NCBI RefSeq assembly: GCF_003311645.1
Contig: NZ_QEST01000184.1
Coordinates: forward strand, 1-64,000
Source of the DNA: Streptomyces sp. PT12
GTDB lineage: Bacteria; Actinomycetota; Actinomycetes; Streptomycetales; Streptomycetaceae
DNA length: 64,000 nucleotides
Reading direction: 5' to 3'
Made by a program: the position numbers and the translations under genes. The notes beneath the pieces were generated by a model. That model was given only the letters and a program-made list of their open reading frames with translations, was not told where the DNA came from and did not search any database. This document shows, piece by piece, positions 18,509 to 27,660 of the stretch; position 1 is the stretch's first letter, and every line of letters begins with the position of its first letter.

Positions 18509-19360
18509 ATGACCTCACCGGGGAGCCGCTGGTCCGACCTCGACCGCCCACCGCTCAGCGCCCGGGCCCTGCGCCCCGCGATGATCTGGCCCGATGGCCT
18601 GTGGACCCAGCTGGAGATCGTCGAGTCCACGGGATCGACCAACGCCGACCTCGCCGAGGCCGCCCGCGCGGGCCGCGCCTCGGCCGGGACCGTGCTGGTC
18701 GCCGAGGAGCAGACCAGCGGGCGCGGCAGGCTCGGGCGCGGCTGGAGCGCGCCCCCGCGCTCGGGGCTGTTCTTCTCGGTGCTGCTCAAGACCGAGCCCG
18801 AGGTCACCACCGAGCGGCTGAGCTGGCTCCCGCTGCTCGCCGGGGTCGCCACCGCGGCCGCCGTCGCGCGCGCGGCGGGCGTGGACACCGCCCTCAAGTG
18901 GCCCAACGACCTGCTGGTGACCGTCGAGGGCGAGGAGCGCAAGTGCGGCGGCATCCTCGCCGAGCGCACGGGCCACGGCACGGTCGTGCTCGGCATCGGC
19001 GTCAACGTCTCGCTGCGCGCCGACGAGCTGCCCGTGCCCCACGCGGGCTCGCTCCTGCTCGCCGGTGCCGTCTCCACGGACCGGGACCCGCTGCTGCGCG
19101 CGGTGCTGCGTTCGCTCGCCGAGTGGTACACGCGGTGGCTCGCCGCGTGCGGCGACCCGGCGGCCAGCGGCGTGCTCGACGCGTATGTGGCGGGCTGCGC
19201 GACGCTCGACCGTCCCGTGCGCGCCGAGCTGCCCGGCGGCGGCGAGCTGCGCGGCACGGCGACGGCGCTCGACGGCGAGGGACGGCTGGTCGTGACGGCC
19301 GCCGACGGCACGCGCCACCCCCTGGCCGCGGCGGACATCGTGCATCTCCGGACGACGTGA
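18509..19360 (+). CDS. birA: Biotin--[acetyl-CoA-carboxylase] ligase
   Basis: A 283-residue biotin protein ligase that activates biotin as biotinyl-AMP and attaches it to the BCCP lysine of the alpha subunit. Seen: [44 protein letters not shown] (biotinyl-AMP loop G-R-G-R-x-G), [18 protein letters not shown] and GIGVNV. There is no N-terminal DNA-binding domain, so it is a monofunctional ligase. Divergent from pccB, its likely substrate operon. Confidence 0.95.
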   Translation: MTSPGSRWSDLDRPPLSARALRPAMIWPDGLWTQLEIVESTGSTNADLAEAARAGRASAGTVLVAEEQTSGRGRLGRGWSAPPRSGLFFSVLLKTEPEVTTERLSWLPLLAGVATAAAVARAAGVDTALKWPNDLLVTVEGEERKCGGILAERTGHGTVVLGIGVNVSLRADELPVPHAGSLLLAGAVSTDRDPLLRAVLRSLAEWYTRWLAACGDPAASGVLDAYVAGCATLDRPVRAELPGGGELRGTATALDGEGRLVVTAADGTRHPLAAADIVHLRTT

Positions 19361-19521
19361 CTTAGGGCACACCTGCCGTAGGGTTGGGCCTGTGCGTGAC
19401 GCCCCGCGCGGGCGGCGGCGGAGCGGCGAGCGGGAACGACCGTGCCCGCCCATGGGCGCGGCTGAGCGGAACGGTAGGGCGGCAGTGCGCAGCGAAGGGA
19501 TTCCCCCCCTGAAGGCGGGCG

Positions 19522-20637
19522 GTGGCCGTGGCCGAGGCTGACGCGGGCGGCCCGGCAGACGACGGCACCAACGCGGCCCCAGGGCCGGTGGACGACGCCG
19601 ACAACCCCGAAACCCCCGAGAACATCGCGCTGCGCATCGAGCAGTTGATCATCGGCGCGGAGCGGCAGTACACGCCGTTCCAGGCGGCCCGCGCCGCGGG
19701 CGTCCCGATGGACCTGGCCACGCGGCTCTGGCGGGCGATGGGCTTCCCCGACATCGGCCAGGCCAGGGCCCTGACCGAGGCGGACGTGCTGGCGCTGCGG
19801 CGCCTGGCCGGGATGGTCGAGGCGGGGCTGCTGAGCGAGTCGATGGCGATCCAGGTGGCGCGTTCGACCGGGCAGACGACGGCGCGCCTCGCGGACTGGC
19901 AGATCGACTCGTTCCTGGAGGGCCTGACGGAGCCGCCCGAGCCGGGGATGACGCGCACCGAGGTGGCGTATCCGCTGGTGGAGCTGCTGCTTCCGGAGCT
20001 CGAGGAGTTCCTGGTGTACGTGTGGCGGCGGCAGCTGGCCGCGGCGACGGGGCGCGTGGTGCAGGCGCAGGACGACGAGGAGATGGTGAACCGCCGCCTG
20101 GCGGTCGGCTTCGCCGACCTGGTGGGCTTCACGCGGCTGACGCGGCGCCTCGAGGAGGAGCAGCTCGGCGAGCTGGTCGAGGCGTTCGAGACGACGGCGG
20201 CCGACCTGGTGGCGGCGCAGGGCGGGCGGCTGATCAAGACGCTGGGCGACGAGGTGCTGTTCGCGGCGGATGACGCGGGCATGGCGGCCGACATCGGGCT
20301 GCGGCTCGTGGAGACGCTGGGCGACGACCCGATGATGCCGGAGCTGCGCGTCGGGATCGCGTTCGGAACGGTGACGACGCGCATGGGCGACGTCTTCGGG
20401 AACACCGTGAACCTCGCGAGCCGCCTCACGTCGATAGCGCCCAAGGACATGGTGCTCGTGGACGGCGCGACGCGCGAAGAACTCACGTCGGCGGGCCTCG
20501 CGCCGCAGTCGGAGAAGACGGCGGACACGGAGGAGGGCAGGGTGGCGCAGTACCGTTTCGCCCTGCAACCGCTGTACCAGCGGCCGGTGCGGGGCCTTGG
20601 CATCGTGGAGCCGTGGTTGCTGAGCCGCCGCGCATAG
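19522..20637 (+). CDS. cya: Class III adenylate cyclase
   Basis: A 371-residue protein making cAMP from ATP. The N-terminal 190 residues hold a helical, pH-sensing-domain-like region (LIIGAERQYTPFQAARAAGVP, LWRAMGFPDIG). The cyclase domain follows: AVGFADLVGFTRLTRR with the first metal Asp, GGRLIKTLGDEVLFAADD with the second, IAFGTVTTRMGDVFGNTVNLASRL with the transition-state Asn/Arg helix. GTG 19522. In S. coelicolor the equivalent enzyme is needed for germination and aerial growth (established for that species). Confidence 0.93.
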   Translation: MAVAEADAGGPADDGTNAAPGPVDDADNPETPENIALRIEQLIIGAERQYTPFQAARAAGVPMDLATRLWRAMGFPDIGQARALTEADVLALRRLAGMVEAGLLSESMAIQVARSTGQTTARLADWQIDSFLEGLTEPPEPGMTRTEVAYPLVELLLPELEEFLVYVWRRQLAAATGRVVQAQDDEEMVNRRLAVGFADLVGFTRLTRRLEEEQLGELVEAFETTAADLVAAQGGRLIKTLGDEVLFAADDAGMAADIGLRLVETLGDDPMMPELRVGIAFGTVTTRMGDVFGNTVNLASRLTSIAPKDMVLVDGATREELTSAGLAPQSEKTADTEEGRVAQYRFALQPLYQRPVRGLGIVEPWLLSRRA

Positions 20638-20639
20638 CC

Positions 20640-21360
20640 CTTGCCGGGCGACCGACGCGCGCGGAGCGCGCCCGTCTGCGGGGGCTCGGGGCGGTGCCCC
20701 GGGCCCCTTTCGTCGTGGGCTGCGCCGGTGCCGCTGGGTGGCGGGGCTTTTCGGGGCTGCGCCCCGGGCGCGGCTGTCGCCGGGGTGCCGTTGAGCGGCG
20801 GGTTGTTGGGGGCTGCGCCCCGGGCGCTGCTTCGCGTCGTGGGCGGGTTCCGGGGCGGTGCCCCGTGCTCCCTTTGCCAGGGAGGTGGGGTGGTGCCATT
20901 GCGTGGCGGCTTCTTCGGGGCTGCGCCCCTGGCCCCGTTGTGCGCCGAGGCCGGGGTGGTGGGGACCCGCCCCGTACCCCTTGCGCCGTGGGATAGGGCG
21001 TGGGGGCGGGGCTGTGGCCCCTGGCCCTCTTTGAGCGGCGGGGCTCGCGGACCGGGGTTCCGGGGCGGAGCCCCGGGTCTTCTGCCGGGGCGGAAAGGGG
21101 TGAGTGGGTACTCCCGGGCTGGAGGCCCGGGGTTGCGGGGTCGCGCCCCGCGCCCGGGGGTGGGGACGCTTCTTCCCGGCCGTAGGCCGGGGGTGTCGTG
21201 GTTGGGGCCGGTTCTCTTCTGTCGCGGGTGGTGTGGCGACGCCGGTGGTCAGGGGCGGTACCCCGTGCCCTTTCCTGCGGGTGGGGGCGGCCCCGGGCCG
21301 GGGGCGGCCTCTGGTCGAGAGGGGGTCCCGCCCGGAGGGCGGGCGGCGGGGCGCCGCAGG
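20640..21360. repeat. Non-coding stretch with many GC-rich palindromes
   Basis: About 720 bp without a believable gene. It is studded with short palindromes of the form CGGGGC-N3-GCCCCG: about 20687-20701, 20752-20766, 20808-20824, 20851-20865, 20917-20929, 21061-21075 and 21135-21151, with centres TGC, GGT or GGA. Such elements recur in Streptomyces intergenic DNA and can act as terminators between the convergent cya and oxidoreductase genes. Confidence 0.75.
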
Positions 21361-23607
21361 CTACAGGGTGTCTTCCACCGTCATCGGCAGCTTGCGGATC
21401 CTTCGGCCCGTCGCGTGGTGGATCGCGTTCGCGATTGCCGCCGCCGTGCCCGACTGGCCGATCTCGCCGACGCCCTTCACGCCCAGCGGGTTCACGATGT
21501 CGTCCTCCGTCTCGATCAGGTCCACCGTCACCTCGGGCGTGTCCGCGTGGACGGGGATCAGGTAGTCGCCGAGCGAGGGGTTCGCCCAGCGGCCCGTGGC
21601 CGCGTCCATGTGGGTCGCCTCAAGCAGCGCCTGGCTCATCCCCCACAGCATGCCGCTCATCAACTGCCCCTTCGCCGTCCTGGCGTTGAGCACGCGCCCC
21701 GGCGCGAACGCCCCCGCCATGCGCCGGACGCGCACGCGCCCCAGCTCGTCGTCCACCGCGACCTCCACGAAGTGCGCCCCCAGCGTGATCATCGCCGCCG
21801 AAGGCTCGCCTTCGGGCGGCCCGAAGGAGCCGTAAGCCTCCGCGTCCGGCTGGAAGGTGCGCGTCAGCAGCTCCGCGTACGACTCGCCCGTGCCCGGGTC
21901 GTCCCGCAGCACCATCCGCCCGTCCGCGAGCGTCACCGCGCCCGGGTCCGCGCCGTGCAGCGGCGAGCGTTCGTCGGCGACGGCCCGGCCGATCAGCTGG
22001 TCGCGCAGCGCGACCGCCGCCAGGTGGACCGCCGAGCCGACCATGGAGGCGCCGGTGGAGCCGACCGCGGAGGCCACGTTGGGCAGGTCGGTGTCGCCGC
22101 CCTCGAAGCGGCACCGCTCCACGGGCAGCCCCAGCGCGTCGGCGAGCACCTGCGCCATCGCCGTCGCCGCGCCCGTGCCGAACTCGGCCGTCGCCGCCTG
22201 CGCCACCGCGCTGCCGTCAGCGTAGATCCTGGCCCTGGCGCGCTGGGGGTTGCTCGGCGGAACGATCGGGTAGACGGCGGACGCCATCCCCAGCCCGATC
22301 GTCCACGGCCCCTCGCGCTCGGGCCGCCCGGCCACGCGCCGGTGCCAGCCGATGCGTTCGGCGCCGCGTTCGTAGCACTCCCGCAGGCCGTGGCTCGACC
22401 ACGGCTTGCCGCTGGCCGGGTCGCGGTCGGCGTGGTTGCGCAGCCGCAGTTCGAGCGGGTCGATGTCGAGCCGCGCGGCCAGCTCGTCGAGCGCGCTCTC
22501 CAGCGCGAACATCCCCGAGCCCTCGCCGGGGCAGCGCATGAACGTCGGGGTCATGGTGTTGCCGCGCACCAGCCGGTAGACGCCCTCGTGCGCCGGGCAC
22601 GCGTACACCTGCGCGGGCGCCTCGAGCGACGTCTCGGCCCAGTCGTCGAAGTGCGAGGTGAGCGACAGCTTGTGGTGGCGCAGCGCCGTGAGTCTGCCGT
22701 CGCGGTCGGCGCCGAGCGCGATCCTGTGCTCCTGCTCCTCGCGGTGCCCGCACGACGTGAACATCTGCTCGCGCGTCAACGCCAGCCGCACGGGCCGCCC
22801 GACGTGCCGCGCGGCAAGCGCCGCGAGCAGCGGGTGGTTCCAGGTGCTGGCCTTGGAGCCGAAGCTGCCGCCCACGTAGTGGCTGAACACGCGGATGTCG
22901 GCGTGCGGGACGCCGAGCATCACCGAGACGGTGTGCTGCGTGGCGGCGGGGCCCTGCGTCGCGTCGTACAGGAACAGCCGCCCGCCTTCCCACAGCGCCG
23001 TGGTCGCCGAGGTCTCCAGGGGGTTCTGGTGGTTGGGCGCGAACGTGTACGTCGCCTCGACGCGCACCTCGGCGCGTTCGAGCCCGGCGTCGACGTCGCC
23101 TCGCGCGCTGCTGCCGGGGATGAGGCCGCCGAAGATCTTCTCGGGGACATACGCCTGGTCGCGCCCCTGGTCGAGGACGGCGACCGGTTCCTCCTCGCGG
23201 TAGCGCACATGGACGAGGCGGGCGGCGTACAGGGCGCGTTCGTAGGTGTCCGCCACGACGACGGCGATGTGCTGCCCGGCGTAGTGGATCCTGTCGTCCT
23301 GCATCGGGCAGAACGTCTGGCCCGGCGAGGGGCCGCCCGCGAGCGAGGGCAGCAGGGGCGGCTGGGCCGCGACACGTGGCAGGTTCTCGTGGGTGAGAAC
23401 GGCCAGCACGCCGGGGGCGCCGAGGGCTTCGGTCGCGTCGATCGCGGTGATCCTGCCGCGCGCGATCGCGGCGCCGAGGAGGACGGCGTGGGTGAGCCCC
23501 GGAAGCGAGATGTCGGCGGAGTAACGTGCCGTGCCGGTCGTCTTGGGGCGGCCGTCGACGCGGGGGAGCGGGCGGCCGATGGCGGGGGTGGGGGTGGTCG
23601 CGGTCAT
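21361..23607 (-). CDS. Molybdenum hydroxylase large subunit (xanthine dehydrogenase family)
   Basis: A 748-residue molybdopterin-cytosine-dinucleotide-binding subunit, in order: GRPLPRVDGRPKTTGTARYSADI, FSHYVGGSFGSKAS (Mo-site Gln-loop region), TMTPTFMRCPGEGSGMFALESALDE, FGTGAATAMAQVLA, GSTGASMVGSAVHLAA and the C-terminal GVKGVGEIGQSGTAAAIANAI, whose GVGE glutamate is the catalytic base of the family. Its size and partners match PaoC-type periplasmic or cytosolic aldehyde oxidoreductases and not classical xanthine dehydrogenase. ATG 23607 overlaps the FAD subunit stop by 4 nt. The substrate is unknown. Confidence 0.9.
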   Translation of the reverse strand: MTATTPTPAIGRPLPRVDGRPKTTGTARYSADISLPGLTHAVLLGAAIARGRITAIDATEALGAPGVLAVLTHENLPRVAAQPPLLPSLAGGPSPGQTFCPMQDDRIHYAGQHIAVVVADTYERALYAARLVHVRYREEEPVAVLDQGRDQAYVPEKIFGGLIPGSSARGDVDAGLERAEVRVEATYTFAPNHQNPLETSATTALWEGGRLFLYDATQGPAATQHTVSVMLGVPHADIRVFSHYVGGSFGSKASTWNHPLLAALAARHVGRPVRLALTREQMFTSCGHREEQEHRIALGADRDGRLTALRHHKLSLTSHFDDWAETSLEAPAQVYACPAHEGVYRLVRGNTMTPTFMRCPGEGSGMFALESALDELAARLDIDPLELRLRNHADRDPASGKPWSSHGLRECYERGAERIGWHRRVAGRPEREGPWTIGLGMASAVYPIVPPSNPQRARARIYADGSAVAQAATAEFGTGAATAMAQVLADALGLPVERCRFEGGDTDLPNVASAVGSTGASMVGSAVHLAAVALRDQLIGRAVADERSPLHGADPGAVTLADGRMVLRDDPGTGESYAELLTRTFQPDAEAYGSFGPPEGEPSAAMITLGAHFVEVAVDDELGRVRVRRMAGAFAPGRVLNARTAKGQLMSGMLWGMSQALLEATHMDAATGRWANPSLGDYLIPVHADTPEVTVDLIETEDDIVNPLGVKGVGEIGQSGTAAAIANAIHHATGRRIRKLPMTVEDTL

Positions 23608-24584
23608 GCCAGGCTCTCCAGGGCTCGGACGACGGCGCGTTGGGCCAGCTCGACCTTGAACGCGTTCATCGGGGTCGGTGCGGCATCGGCCATCTCCTCG
23701 CGGGCGGCCTCGGCGAACGCGCGCCGGTCGGCGCTCGCGCCGAGCAGGAGGCGTTCGGCGCGCCTGGCCCGCCAGGGCTTGGTGGCGACGCCGCCGAGCG
23801 CGAGCCGCACGCCGCTGATCCGGCCCTGCTCCAGCTGGAGGGTGGCGGCGACGGAGACGAGCGCGAACTCGTACGAGGCGCGGTCGCGGATCTTCAGATA
23901 GGTGGAGTTGCGGGCGGTCGGGGTGTCGGGGATCTCGATCGAGGTGATCAACTCCCCGTGTTCGATGGGGTGCTCGCGGTGCGGCGTGTCGCCGGGCAGC
24001 AGGAAGAAGTCGTCGACGTGGTACGCGCCGTGCCCCGCCGAAGTGCGGGTGTGCACGCGGGCGTCGAGCGCGGCGAGGGCCACGGCGGCGTCGGAGGGGT
24101 GGGTGGCGATGCAGTGCTCGGACGTGCCGAGGACGGCATGGCCCCGGTTGACGCCGGTGAGCGCGCCGCAACCGCTGCCGGGGCGGCGCTTGTTGCACGG
24201 CGACTCGGTGTCGCGGAAGTAGCCGCAGCGCACGCGTTGCATGAGGTTGCCTCCCATGGTCGCCATGTGGCGCAGCTGGGCGGAGGCGCCCGCCTCAAGG
24301 GCCTGGGCGAGCAGCGGGAAGCGGGTGCGGACGGCGGGGGCGGCGGCGACGTCGCTCATGCGGGCCAGCGCGCCGATCACGAGGCCGCCGCGCGGGCGGA
24401 TCTCCTCGATGCCGGTGAGGGGGAGGTCGTTGATGTCGACGAGGCGGCCCGGGGTGGCAACGTTCTGGCGCAGCAGGTCGATCTCGGTGGTGCCGCCCGC
24501 GAGATAGGCGCTCTCGGGGTCGGCCGTGACGGCGTGGACGGCGTCGGCGACGGCCCAGGCGCGGGAGTAGGTGACGGGGCGCAT
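23604..24584 (-). CDS. Molybdenum hydroxylase FAD-binding subunit with extra FeS motif
   Basis: A 326-residue subunit passing electrons from the 2Fe-2S clusters to its acceptor. FAD site: YLAGGTTEIDLLRQNV and MATMGGNLMQRVRC. The segment RCGYFRDTESPC, NKRRPGSGCGAL carries spaced cysteines like the additional 4Fe-4S loop of PaoB and 4-hydroxybenzoyl-CoA reductase type subunits. ATG 24584 lies 14 bp after the small subunit stop. Middle gene of the three-gene operon. Confidence 0.9.
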   Translation of the reverse strand: MRPVTYSRAWAVADAVHAVTADPESAYLAGGTTEIDLLRQNVATPGRLVDINDLPLTGIEEIRPRGGLVIGALARMSDVAAAPAVRTRFPLLAQALEAGASAQLRHMATMGGNLMQRVRCGYFRDTESPCNKRRPGSGCGALTGVNRGHAVLGTSEHCIATHPSDAAVALAALDARVHTRTSAGHGAYHVDDFFLLPGDTPHREHPIEHGELITSIEIPDTPTARNSTYLKIRDRASYEFALVSVAATLQLEQGRISGVRLALGGVATKPWRARRAERLLLGASADRRAFAEAAREEMADAAPTPMNAFKVELAQRAVVRALESLA

Positions 24585-24598
24585 GGTCGTGTGGCACC

Positions 24599-25141
24599 TC
24601 AGGAGGGGTCGGACGCCGTGTCGCGCACGGCGCGGATGGCGGCGGTGATGTGCGGATAGGTGGCGCAGCGGCAGAGGTTGCCGCTCATCCACTCGCGGAT
24701 CTCGTCGTCGTCCGACGCGTGGCCCTCGTCGAGCAGCGCGATGGCCGACATGATCTGGCCGGGGGTGCAGTAGCCGCACTGGAACGCGTCGCAGGCGATG
24801 AACTCCTTTTGCATCGGGTGGAGTTCGTCGCCGTCCGCGAGCCCTTCGACGGTGGTGACCCGCCGTCCTTCGCAGCCGATGGCCAGGGTCAGGCACGACA
24901 GCACCCTGCGCCCGTCCACGTGCACGGTGCAGGCGCCGCACGTGCCCTGGTCGCAGCCGCGCTTGGCGCCGGTGAGGAGCAGGGAGTCGCGCAGGACGGA
25001 GAGCAGGCTGACGCGGGGTTCGATGGCGACGCGGTGCTCGGCGCCGTTGACGGTGAGGGTGACGGGCACGGGGCCCGGCCCGCGCACGGGGAGCGGCCCG
25101 GTGTCGGTGGGGCGGGTCGCGGTGGGTTTCTGGGTGGTCAC
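24599..25141 (-). CDS. Molybdenum hydroxylase 2Fe-2S subunit
   Basis: A 180-residue protein with two 2Fe-2S clusters. The plant-ferredoxin-type cluster is in AKRGCDQGTCGACTVHVDG, RRVLSC; the second in CGYCTPGQIMSA and MSGNLCRCATYPHI. Start is GTG 25141. PaoA of E. coli has a Tat signal at its N-terminus; here the leader MTTQKPTATRPTDTGPLPV has none, so the complex is probably cytosolic. First gene of the operon; divergent from the enoyl-CoA hydratase. Confidence 0.93.
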   Translation of the reverse strand: MTTQKPTATRPTDTGPLPVRGPGPVPVTLTVNGAEHRVAIEPRVSLLSVLRDSLLLTGAKRGCDQGTCGACTVHVDGRRVLSCLTLAIGCEGRRVTTVEGLADGDELHPMQKEFIACDAFQCGYCTPGQIMSAIALLDEGHASDDDEIREWMSGNLCRCATYPHITAAIRAVRDTASDPS

Positions 25142-25288
25142 CGGGCGGGCCTCCTCTGGCTGTGAGCCGTATGTCTGCGTTTGATGAGTTCTGATGTGAA
25201 TTTGGCGCGTATGTGAGTGTACGGAGGTGCCGCTATCGTTCGGCTGGTCCGGCGCGCGCCGGCGCACGAGCTGGCCCGGAGGGAGACC

Positions 25289-26092
25289 ATGGACGAGCGG
25301 CGGTATGGGGAGTGGGTGGCGGTGCGGGTGGACGGCCATGTGGCCGAGCTGCTTCTTGACCGGCCAGGGGCGATGAACGCGATCTCGACGGAGCTGGCGC
25401 GCGGCGTGACCGCGGCGTGCGGCGAGCTCGCCGTGCACGGGGGCGTGCGCGCGGTGGTGATCAGCTCGACGCAGGCGCGCGCGTTCTGCACGGGCGCCGA
25501 TCTGAAGGAGCGCAACGGCCTGAGCGACGAGGAGTTCGGCCGACATCGCGCGGTGCTGCGGGCGGCGTTCACCGGGGTGCTCGACCTGCCGGTGCCCGCG
25601 GTGGCGGTGGTGGAGGGGTTCGCGCTCGGCGGCGGCTACGAGCTGGCGCTGTCGTGCGACCTGATCATCGCCGACCCGACGGCGGTGGTGGGCCTTCCCG
25701 AGGTGACGGTGGGGGTGATCCCCGGCGGCGGCGGGACGCAGCTGCTGCCGCGGCGCGTGGGTGCGGCCAGGGCGGCCGAGCTGATCTTCACCGGGCGGCG
25801 GGTGGCGGCGGACGAGGCGCACGCGCTCGGCCTGGTGGACGAGGTGACGGAGCGCGGCGGGGCGCGCGAGGCGGCGCTCGCGCTGGCGGCGCGGATGGCC
25901 GCCAACTCCCCGATCGGCCTGCGCGCCGCGAAACGCGCCCTGCGCACCGGCGCGGGCCTGCCCCTTCCCGCTGGCCTCGAGGTGGAGGACGCGGCGTGGC
26001 GCACGGTGGCGTTCTCGCCCGACCGGAAGGAGGGCGTGGCGGCGTTCAACGAGAAGCGCGCGCCACGCTGGGCGAAGCCGCCGATCGCGTAG
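25289..26092 (+). CDS. Enoyl-CoA hydratase/isomerase family protein
   Basis: A 267-residue crotonase-fold enzyme. Oxyanion-hole segments RAFCTGADLKERNGLS and EGFALGGGYELALSCD, then LPEVTVGVIPGGGGTQLLPR where both glutamate positions (E in GLPEV and the E-equivalent) can be assessed: the first Glu is present, the second hydratase position reads G-G-G-T-Q. The C-terminal FNEKRAPRW is typical. ATG 25289 follows GGAGGGAG. It may serve fatty or branched acyl-CoA breakdown; pairing with the divergent hydroxylase operon is only suggestive. Confidence 0.9.
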   Translation: MDERRYGEWVAVRVDGHVAELLLDRPGAMNAISTELARGVTAACGELAVHGGVRAVVISSTQARAFCTGADLKERNGLSDEEFGRHRAVLRAAFTGVLDLPVPAVAVVEGFALGGGYELALSCDLIIADPTAVVGLPEVTVGVIPGGGGTQLLPRRVGAARAAELIFTGRRVAADEAHALGLVDEVTERGGAREAALALAARMAANSPIGLRAAKRALRTGAGLPLPAGLEVEDAAWRTVAFSPDRKEGVAAFNEKRAPRWAKPPIA

Positions 26093-26499
26093 GGGCGGCC
26101 GTCAACGACCGGGCGGTGGCGGGTCGGTGAGCGGCGGCTCGGTGAGGCGCGCGCTCGTTCGCCACGGGCGCGTACGGGGCCTCGGCGTCATACGCCTGGT
26201 CACCCTGCCCTGAACACACACCGGCCTCCGGTGGGCGGGGCGGCGTGCGCGTCGGCCGGGGCCGGTCTCGTGTGCGGCGGCTGGAGGCGTCGGTCGGGTT
26301 CTTCGGGCGGGCCGGGGCGGCGCGCACCGGCCTCCGGCCGGACAGGGTGGCGTGCCCCGTCGGGCGGTCGCGCCGCACCCCCCCCGGGCCGGGCGGCGCG
26401 AGGGGGCGCTGCCGCGCGCGGCCGGACCCCGGCGCGCCAGCGCCGGGGCGTCGGACCTCACCGGAGGTGGACCCGTGCGAACGGCCATAGCCTGGGCGT
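26093..26499. other. Gene-free gap upstream of the GGDEF gene
   Basis: About 400 bp, very GC-rich, with two CCGGCCTCCGG repeats (near 26220 and 26330). Frames here are arginine/proline-rich and unconvincing. I see no RNA gene or strong terminator. Confidence 0.5.
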
Positions 26500-27627
26500 G
26501 TGGGTGACGAGAGGCGGTTGCGGGCCGTCGTGGAGCTGGCGCAGGCGATGGCCGCCGCGCAGGCGCTCCCCGATGTCGCGCTGGCCGCCGCCGCGGGGGC
26601 GCGCGAGGCGCTCGGCGGGGCGTTCGCCGCGCTTGCCGTCATCGATACCGCGAGGGGCCGCCTGCGGGTCGTCGTCAACGAGGGGGTACTGGCCGAGGGT
26701 GAGGAGGCGTTCCCCGCCGACGAGTCGTACCCCGTGGGCGACTTCCCCGAGATAGCCGGGGAGCCGCGCGCCCGCGTGGAGTCGCTTGCCGAGGGCGCGT
26801 CCTCCGATCCGCGCGCCGAGGCGCAGCGCCGGAGCGGCCGGTCGTGCCGCGTGGTCGCGCCCGCCGTGCTGCACGGCCGGATCTGGGGGGAGCTCCAAGT
26901 GGCGCGCGGCCCCGACGAGCCGGGGTTCACCGCGCGGGACGCCGACTTCGCCACCGTGCTCGCGGCCGTCGTGGCGGCCGGGCTCGCGCAGCACGAGCGG
27001 CTTGCCGAGGCCAGGCGGCTGGCGTTCACCGACCCCCTGACCGGCCTGGCCAACCGCCGCGCGGTGGACATACGCCTGGACGAGGCCGTGGAGCGGCACC
27101 GTGCGACGGGCGCCGTCGTCAGCCTCGTCGTGTGCGACATCAACGGCCTCAAGCGCGTCAACGACACCTATGGCCACGCGGCGGGCGACCGGCTGCTCGA
27201 ACGGTTCGGCGCGGTGCTCGCCGTGTGCGCCGCCTCCGTTCCCGGGGCGCTGGCCGGGCGGCTCGGGGGAGACGAGTTCTGCCTGCTGGCCGACGGCACG
27301 GGGCTCGCCCACGTCGAACGCGCCGCCCGCGACCTGTGCCGCCGCGCGGGCGAGCTCGACATCGGCTCCGGGGTCGCGTGCGGCATCGCCTCCACCGCCG
27401 AGGCCGTCGGGCCCGTGTCCTCCGCGCGCCGCCTCTTCCGGCTCGCCGACGCCGCCCAGTACCGGGCCAAGGCCGCGGGGGCGCGCGAGCCGGTGGTGGC
27501 GGGGCGCGGAGGGGCGGGCGGCGCGGCCGTCGCGCTGGCGGACGCGCCCGGCGCGCCGGGCGGTGACCGACGCGGGCTGCGCGGGCGCGCACGCCCGGCG
27601 CCCGGCGAGGAAAGCACCCCCCGATGA
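26500..27627 (+). CDS. GAF-GGDEF diguanylate cyclase
   Basis: A 375-residue protein. Residues 1-165 look like a GAF sensor (ALGGAFAALAVIDTARGRLR, VVAPAVLHGRIWGELQVAR). Residues 170-330 form the GGDEF domain: AFTDPLTGLANRRAVD, VVCDINGLKRVNDTYGHAAGD, and an intact active-site loop GRLGGDEFCLLAD near residue 256. No RxxD inhibitory site was identified by eye. A glycine/alanine-rich tail follows. It should make cyclic di-GMP, which controls sporulation timing through BldD in Streptomyces (established for the genus). No EAL domain. GTG 26500. Confidence 0.9.
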   Translation: MGDERRLRAVVELAQAMAAAQALPDVALAAAAGAREALGGAFAALAVIDTARGRLRVVVNEGVLAEGEEAFPADESYPVGDFPEIAGEPRARVESLAEGASSDPRAEAQRRSGRSCRVVAPAVLHGRIWGELQVARGPDEPGFTARDADFATVLAAVVAAGLAQHERLAEARRLAFTDPLTGLANRRAVDIRLDEAVERHRATGAVVSLVVCDINGLKRVNDTYGHAAGDRLLERFGAVLAVCAASVPGALAGRLGGDEFCLLADGTGLAHVERAARDLCRRAGELDIGSGVACGIASTAEAVGPVSSARRLFRLADAAQYRAKAAGAREPVVAGRGGAGGAAVALADAPGAPGGDRRGLRGRARPAPGEESTPR

Positions 27628-27660
27628 CTGGCGTTGATTCACTCCTTAGGCTTGCTGAAT

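Noticed and set aside
20641-23901. Open frame of 1086 codons on the plus strand
   Set aside because: It runs antisense to the molybdenum hydroxylase large subunit, is Arg/Gly/Val-rich, has no family motifs, and begins in the palindrome-rich gap. High-GC antisense shadow.
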